From: JASLMY01 sp965226475
Lineage (GTDB): Bacteria > Pseudomonadota > Alphaproteobacteria > GCA-2731375
DNA: 64,000 nucleotides
NCBI GenBank assembly: GCA_965226475.1
Contig: CBDDDJ010000005.1
Location: 744,001 to 808,000 of the forward strand
Reading direction: 5' to 3'
Below the pieces are notes generated by a model. The model was not told where the DNA came from. It was given only the letters and a program-made list of their open reading frames with translations, and ran no database searches. The translations under genes and the position numbers were made by a program. Shown one piece after another: positions 59,841-64,000 of the stretch (the stretch's first letter is position 1; every line of letters begins with the position of its first letter).

Positions 59841-60827
59841 TTAACCCCAGAGTTCCACTTGCGGCGGACTCATGAGGCTCGCCCGGGTTTCGATGGGCGG
59901 TTCCCGGTCTCGCGCCATGAGCAGCGGACCATCGAGATCCACCCAACCGGCGCCGATCGCCGCCACCATCGCGGGCGCCATCGCGAGCGAGGTCCCGATC
60001 ATGCAACCGACCATCACGTCGAGGCCGGCCTCGCGCGCGGCGCGGCCGAGCGCCAGCGCGCCGGTCAGACCGCCCGTCTTGTCGAGCTTGACGTTGACCA
60101 CGTCGTAGCGGCCGGCCAGCAGGTCCAGATCGGCCACGGTATGGCAGGATTCGTCGGCGCAAATCGGCACCGGATGGTCGATCCCGGCCAGGGCATCGTC
60201 CGCGCCCTGGGCGAGCGGCTGTTCGATCAGTGAAACATCCAACTCGGCCAATGCGACGGAAAGCGCTTCCACCTGGTCGGGCCGCCAAGCCTCGTTGGCA
60301 TCGACGATCAGCCTGGGCCCCGGCGCCACCTCCCGAATGGCGCGCACACGATCAATGTCGTCGCCGCCGTCGAGTTTCAGCTTCAGCACGGGCAAATCCT
60401 TCAGTCCGGCGGCTTGGCGGGCCATCGCCTCCGGCCTGTCGAGGCCGAGCGTGAAGGCGGAGACCAGACCCTCCGGTGCCGGCAGACCGGCCAATTCCCA
60501 AGCCCGGCGGCCGGATCGCTTGGCCTCCAGGTCCCAGAGCGCGCAATCGACCGCGTTGCGTGCCGCCCCCGCCGGCATCCGCGTTTGCAGCGCCGCGCGA
60601 TCGAGACCGTCCTCCAATTCGGCGCGAACCTCCTCTATCTGGGCGACCACCGAGGCGGTGCTTTCGCCATAGCGGGGATAGGGCACGCATTCGCCCCAGC
60701 CTCGGGCGCCACCCGCGGAATCGGCGATTTCGACGACAACGACGCGGGTCTCCGTCTTCGCGTCGCGCGAGATCCGGAATTCACCGGCGAGCGGCCAGAC
60801 CTCCGGGCGAACGTCGAGCCGGATCAT
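59841..60827 (-). CDS. dgcA: Enolase-superfamily racemase, DgcA-like
   Basis: Enolase-superfamily enzyme of 328 residues, dipeptide-epimerase/N-acyl amino acid racemase group. Key blocks are VLKLKLDGG (catalytic Lys), LIVDANEAW, LIEQPL and CADES (metal-ligand acids), and VNVKLDKTGGL (second Lys). DgcA with DgcN forms a D-glutamate catabolic pathway in which an N-acetyl group is added and the stereocentre inverted. It starts 13 bases after dgcN, so they form one operon. Confidence 0.88.
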   Translation of the reverse strand: MIRLDVRPEVWPLAGEFRISRDAKTETRVVVVEIADSAGGARGWGECVPYPRYGESTASVVAQIEEVRAELEDGLDRAALQTRMPAGAARNAVDCALWDLEAKRSGRRAWELAGLPAPEGLVSAFTLGLDRPEAMARQAAGLKDLPVLKLKLDGGDDIDRVRAIREVAPGPRLIVDANEAWRPDQVEALSVALAELDVSLIEQPLAQGADDALAGIDHPVPICADESCHTVADLDLLAGRYDVVNVKLDKTGGLTGALALGRAAREAGLDVMVGCMIGTSLAMAPAMVAAIGAGWVDLDGPLLMARDREPPIETRASLMSPPQVELWG

Positions 60828-60839
60828 CGCCCCCGCGCC

Positions 60840-61841
60840 TCAACCAAGCGCGTCGACGATGGTTTCAACGCCAAAGCGCAGGGAATCCGTCGCCGGCAGG
60901 CCATGACGCTGGCCGAGATCGCCCAGATAGTCCCGCGCCTCCGCTTCGTCCAGCGCCGCCGTGTTGACCGAGATTCCGACCATCCGGCAGTCGGGGTTGG
61001 TCAGCCGGCCGCTCCGGACGTAGACCTCGATCGCCTCGCCGAGATCGGGCATCGGTGAATGCGGCAGCCCCCGCACATGGGTGCGCGTCGGTTCGTGGCA
61101 GAGTACCAGGGCGTCCGCCTGGGCGCCGTGCAGCAGACCGAGCGTCACGCCGGCGAAGGCGGGGTGGAAGAGCGAGCCCTGCCCCTCCACCACGTCCCAA
61201 TGTCGGGGCTCGTTCTCCGGCGTCAGCCATTCGGCGGCGCCCGAGATGAAATCGGCGATCACCGCGTCGATCGCCACGCCCCGCTCGGCGATCAACACCC
61301 CGGTCTGCCCGGTGGCTCGAAAGTCGGCGTCCAGCCCCCGCGCGCGCATCGCCTTCTCCAGCGCAAGCGCGGTGTATTTCTTGCCGCAGGAACAATCGGT
61401 GCCGACGGTCAGCAGGCGCTTGCCGCTCCGCCGCTTGCCCTTGCCGGTGGAGAATTTCTGATCCGAATGACGGATATCGACGAGGCGGCGACCGTGGGTC
61501 CGCGCCGCCTCGGCGACCTCGGGAAAGTCCTCGAGCCGGGCGTGCATGCCGCTCGCCAAATCCATGCCACGGCTGAGCGCCTCCGTCAGGCTGGCGGTCC
61601 AACTCTCCGGCATGAAGCCACCGGAATTCACGACCCCCAACACCATGGTCTCGGCGCCGCGTGCCCGCGCCTCCTCGATCGTCACGTCCTCGAGCCCCAC
61701 GTCGGCGACGCAGCCCGGCAGACGGAATTGTCCAACGCACCACTCCGGGCGCCAATCGGCGATGCCGTTCGCGGTCTTCGCCGCCAACTGATCATGCGCA
61801 TCGCCCAGAAACAGCAAGTAAGGTTTGCCCAGCGCTTCCAT
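60840..61841 (-). CDS. dgcN: DgcN-type N-acetyltransferase (DUF1611)
   Basis: P-loop protein of 333 residues, formerly DUF1611. It begins KPYLLFLGDAHDQLAAKTAN, has VNSGGFMPESW, DIRHSDQKFSTGKGKRRSG, the P-loop VGTDCSCGKKYTALAL and DVVEGQGSLFHPAFAGV. It is reported as an N-acetyltransferase acting on D-glutamate in partnership with DgcA. ATG at 61841 is where homology begins; ATG at 61874 would add 11 residues. It precedes dgcA in a two-gene operon. Confidence 0.88.
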   Translation of the reverse strand: MEALGKPYLLFLGDAHDQLAAKTANGIADWRPEWCVGQFRLPGCVADVGLEDVTIEEARARGAETMVLGVVNSGGFMPESWTASLTEALSRGMDLASGMHARLEDFPEVAEAARTHGRRLVDIRHSDQKFSTGKGKRRSGKRLLTVGTDCSCGKKYTALALEKAMRARGLDADFRATGQTGVLIAERGVAIDAVIADFISGAAEWLTPENEPRHWDVVEGQGSLFHPAFAGVTLGLLHGAQADALVLCHEPTRTHVRGLPHSPMPDLGEAIEVYVRSGRLTNPDCRMVGISVNTAALDEAEARDYLGDLGQRHGLPATDSLRFGVETIVDALG

Positions 61842-61914
61842 CGCTTCCGTCTCCCGAAGGGTGCCAGCCTCCATCTTCGGACATGCCCGGTTCCACGTCC
61901 ACATGGGTCCGGGA

Positions 61915-63510
61915 TCAGGCGGCGCCATCCTCGCGGATCATGGCCGCGCCCCTTTCGCCGATCATGATCGTCGGCGCGTTGGTGTTGCCGGTCGTGACCT
62001 CCGGCATGACCGAGGCGTCGATCACGCGCAAGCCCTCGAGCCCATGGACCCGAAGGCGCGAGTCGACGACCGCGCCCGGATCCTCGCCCATCCGGCAGGT
62101 ACCGACGGGGTGGTAGAGCGGCGTCCCCCTGGCCCGGGCGAAGGCGACGAAGTCTTCCTCTCCTCGAACGTCGGCGCCCGGTTCCGTTTCACCGCCACTG
62201 TGGCGGGCGAGCGCCGGAGCCGCGAAGATGTCGCGGGTGAAGTCGAAGCCGGCGCGCAGCACCCGCAGGTCGTCTTCGTCGGAAAAATAGTTGGGACGGA
62301 TCGCGGGCGCCTCGAAGGGATCGGCGCTCTTGGCCATGATGGTGCCCCGGCTCGTCGGGCGCACCGGACAGACCGCGACGGTCATGCCGTTCTCCCGCTC
62401 CAGCGCGCCGAAGCGGCCGAGGTCGTAGCTCGCCGGCGTGAACAACAGTTGCAGGTCCGGACTGGTCAGCCCCTCGCGGCTCCGGCAGAAGACCATTGCG
62501 CTGGTCACGCCGAACGTGAGCGCGCCGTCGCCCCGCGCGACGTATCGCGCAACCTGCGAGACGAGACGCGTGCCGCGCGAGAGCTGGTTGATCGACTCGA
62601 GATCCGTCACCCGGTGCGAGACGCGGACGCCGAAATGATCGCTTAAATTTGCGCCGACGCCCGGCGCGTCGAGCACCACGTCGACCCCAAGTTCCCGCAA
62701 ATGCGCCGCCGGTCCGACGCCTGAAATCTGCAACAGATGCGGTGAATTGATCGAGCCACCGGAGACGATCACCTCGCGCCGGGCCCTCGCCTCCGCCCGC
62801 GCCCCATGGCGCCGATAGCCGACGCCGATGCAACGCCGTCCATCGAAGCGGAGACCGGTGGCCTGCGCCTCGGCGATGATTTCCAGATTTGGCCGCCCTC
62901 GCGCCTCGGCCAGGAACGAGCGCGCGGTCGAGGCGCGGAAGCGGTGGCGCCTGGACATCTGAGAATAGGCCACGCCTTCCTGGTCGCGGCCGTTGTAATC
63001 GGGGGTGAAGGGAAAGCCCGCCTGCCGCGCCGCCTCGACGAAGCGGTGGGTGAGCGGCAGGATCGTGCGGTAATCCTCGACCGTCATCGGGCCGTCACGG
63101 CCCCGGATCTCGTCGTCGCCCCCGCCCCGGTAACTCTCGGACTTGCGGAAGAAGGGCAGCACTTCCTCGTAGCTCCAGCCCCGGCAGCCGCGCTGGGCCC
63201 AGCCATCGTAGTCGGCCGGGTTGCCGCGCACGTAGAGCATGCCGTTGATCGAACTGGAGCCCCCCAGTGTCTTGCCGCGCGGCCAGTGAAGCGGTCGGTC
63301 GCCGCTGCTCGCCTCCGGCTCGGTCGCGTAGTTCCAGTTCAATTTCGGATGTTGGAGCAGGCTCAGGACGCCGGCGGGAATGTGAATCATCGGGTGGTGG
63401 TCGGGCGGACCCGCCTCCAGCAGGACGACGCTCGCGCCATCCTCGCTCAGTCGGCTGGCGACGACACAGCCGGCCGAGCCGGCGCCGACGACGACATAAT
63501 CCGCTTCCAT
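61915..63510 (-). CDS. GMC family oxidoreductase (choline-dehydrogenase-like)
   Basis: FAD-dependent alcohol oxidoreductase of 531 residues. FAD binding: YVVVGAGSAGCVVASRLSED and LLEAG. GMC signatures: GGSSSINGMLYVRGNPADYD and SGGSINSPHLLQISGVGP. The active-site His is in YHPVGTCRMGEDPGAVVDSR, and the end TGNTNAPTIMIGERGA is standard. Substrate unknown; no betaine genes are adjacent. It is between pheT and dgcN on the minus strand. Confidence 0.93.
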   Translation of the reverse strand: MEADYVVVGAGSAGCVVASRLSEDGASVVLLEAGPPDHHPMIHIPAGVLSLLQHPKLNWNYATEPEASSGDRPLHWPRGKTLGGSSSINGMLYVRGNPADYDGWAQRGCRGWSYEEVLPFFRKSESYRGGGDDEIRGRDGPMTVEDYRTILPLTHRFVEAARQAGFPFTPDYNGRDQEGVAYSQMSRRHRFRASTARSFLAEARGRPNLEIIAEAQATGLRFDGRRCIGVGYRRHGARAEARARREVIVSGGSINSPHLLQISGVGPAAHLRELGVDVVLDAPGVGANLSDHFGVRVSHRVTDLESINQLSRGTRLVSQVARYVARGDGALTFGVTSAMVFCRSREGLTSPDLQLLFTPASYDLGRFGALERENGMTVAVCPVRPTSRGTIMAKSADPFEAPAIRPNYFSDEDDLRVLRAGFDFTRDIFAAPALARHSGGETEPGADVRGEEDFVAFARARGTPLYHPVGTCRMGEDPGAVVDSRLRVHGLEGLRVIDASVMPEVTTGNTNAPTIMIGERGAAMIREDGAA

Positions 63511-63563
63511 TTGCTCCCCCCTCCCCTCGGTTCGCCGGCTCCAGGGCGTCCCGGCCCCTTCCG

Positions 63564-64000
63564 TCAGCCGCGCAGGCTCGCGCCCGTCGCCTTTTCGACG
63601 GCGGCGACGATGCGGGCCCCGGCCTCGTCGATCTCCGCGTCCGTCAATGTCCGCTCTCGGGGCCGCAGGCGGACGGAGATCGCCACCGACTTCTTGCCTT
63701 CTTCGACCCCCTTGCCGGCATAGACATCGAAGACCTCGACCCCTTCGAGAAGCGCCTTTTCCGCCTTCCGCGCGGCATTCATGATTTGCCCGGCCTCGAC
63801 GCCTTCGTCGACCAGGAAAGCGAAATCGCGCGACACCACCGGCAGATCCGAGGCGTCGAGCGCGGCGCGACCGCGCGAGCGCCCGGCCTTTGACGGGGGC
63901 GCCGCGTCGAGGAAGACCTCGAAGGCCACCGCCGGTCCCTCGACGTCCAGTTCGGCCAGCACGCCGGGGTGCAGCTCGCCGAAGTAGGCCAGCGTGCGTC
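63564..64000 (-). CDS. pheT: Phenylalanyl-tRNA synthetase beta subunit, C-terminal part
   Basis: The last 145 or so residues of PheT; the gene continues past the right edge. Visible are TLAYFGELHPGVLAELD, VAFEVFLDAAP, SDLPVVSRDFAFLVDEGVEA and the anticodon-binding FDX-ACB end: VEVFDVYAGKGVEEGKKSVA, SVRLRPRERTLTDAEI. PheT joins PheS to charge tRNA-Phe. The stop is at 63564, 54 bases before the GMC gene. Confidence 0.92.
   Translation of the reverse strand, partial: RTLAYFGELHPGVLAELDVEGPAVAFEVFLDAAPPSKAGRSRGRAALDASDLPVVSRDFAFLVDEGVEAGQIMNAARKAEKALLEGVEVFDVYAGKGVEEGKKSVAISVRLRPRERTLTDAEIDEAGARIVAAVEKATGASLRG

Overview
The window is about 64 kb of high-GC DNA. It looks like the chromosome of a free-living alphaproteobacterium, probably near the Rhodospirillales. 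I infer this from the sfsA-map-radC order, a CpdR-type regulator beside hpt and ftsEX, a cpa/Flp pilus locus, BadI/AliB-like enzymes, the DgcN-DgcA pair and a type II-C Cas9. No rRNA, tRNA or CRISPR array was recognised, so the lineage is an inference from gene content only.

Layout. 1-2505: the 5' two thirds of a type II-C cas9 (minus strand, one frameshift, running off the left edge) and a divergently transcribed tracrRNA with promoter and terminator. 2578-4240: a UGSC-family protein read through an in-frame TGA that lies exactly where the family has selenocysteine, with a bSECIS-like hairpin just after it. 4370-13560 (minus): metallophosphoesterase, HyuA-type hydantoinase/oxoprolinase, a three-domain LplT-PlsC-acyl-CoA-synthetase fusion, an NTF2-like protein and an AliA-like acyl-CoA ligase. 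13652-19693 (mostly plus): enoyl-CoA hydratase remnant, MFS transporter, HIT protein, frame-broken SGNH hydrolase, a tiny DUF5989 protein, sfsA, map, radC. 20222-20970: a hicAB toxin-antitoxin unit with its own promoter and terminator. 21329-26859: an acyl-CoA-dehydrogenase-like flavoprotein, a TetR regulator with a palindromic operator, then badI, aliB and a Rieske oxygenase. 27310-32428: csaA, cpdR, hpt and a zinc-ribbon membrane protein on the minus strand, then ftsE, ftsX, ydcF and plsC on the plus strand. 32518-33652: an IS630 element. 33846-36164: class II ribonucleotide reductase nrdJ. 36225-41034: three nested insertion sequences (IS21 inside IS256 inside a gutted IS1182), followed by a serine recombinase. 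41754-45973: two tandem paralogous SDRs and larC-larE-larB. 45976-49280: RidA, a TRAP permease pair, NIPSNAP and a flavodoxin-like protein. 49291-50133: an IS5/IS427-type element with a frameshifted transposase. 50425-52812: a deleted hipA and a benzoylformate-decarboxylase-like ThDP enzyme. 53014-59795: a Flp/tad pilus locus (response regulator, cpaC, double-length cpaB, cpaA, flp), with an IS3 element inserted at the cpaC 3' end. 59841-64000 (minus): dgcA, dgcN, a GMC oxidoreductase and the 3' end of pheT.

How the genes work together. AliA, BadI and AliB point to alicyclic (cyclohexanecarboxylate) acid degradation; the BadI-AliB-Rieske block probably answers to the adjacent TetR protein. 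LarB, LarC and LarE together make the nickel-pincer nucleotide cofactor, but no LarA-type enzyme is in the window. The cpa genes form the secretin, periplasmic and prepilin-processing parts of a Flp pilus; the ATPase and platform genes are not here. DgcN and DgcA form a D-glutamate catabolic pair.

Caveats. Three genes (cas9, the UGSC gene, the SGNH hydrolase) are each broken by a single base at a GGG run on the plus strand, so consensus errors are possible. Several other loci (hipA, an enoyl-CoA hydratase, a PAS/chemoreceptor gene, TauD and redoxin pieces) are deletion remnants. The window therefore mixes conserved housekeeping blocks with decayed and IS-rich tracts.
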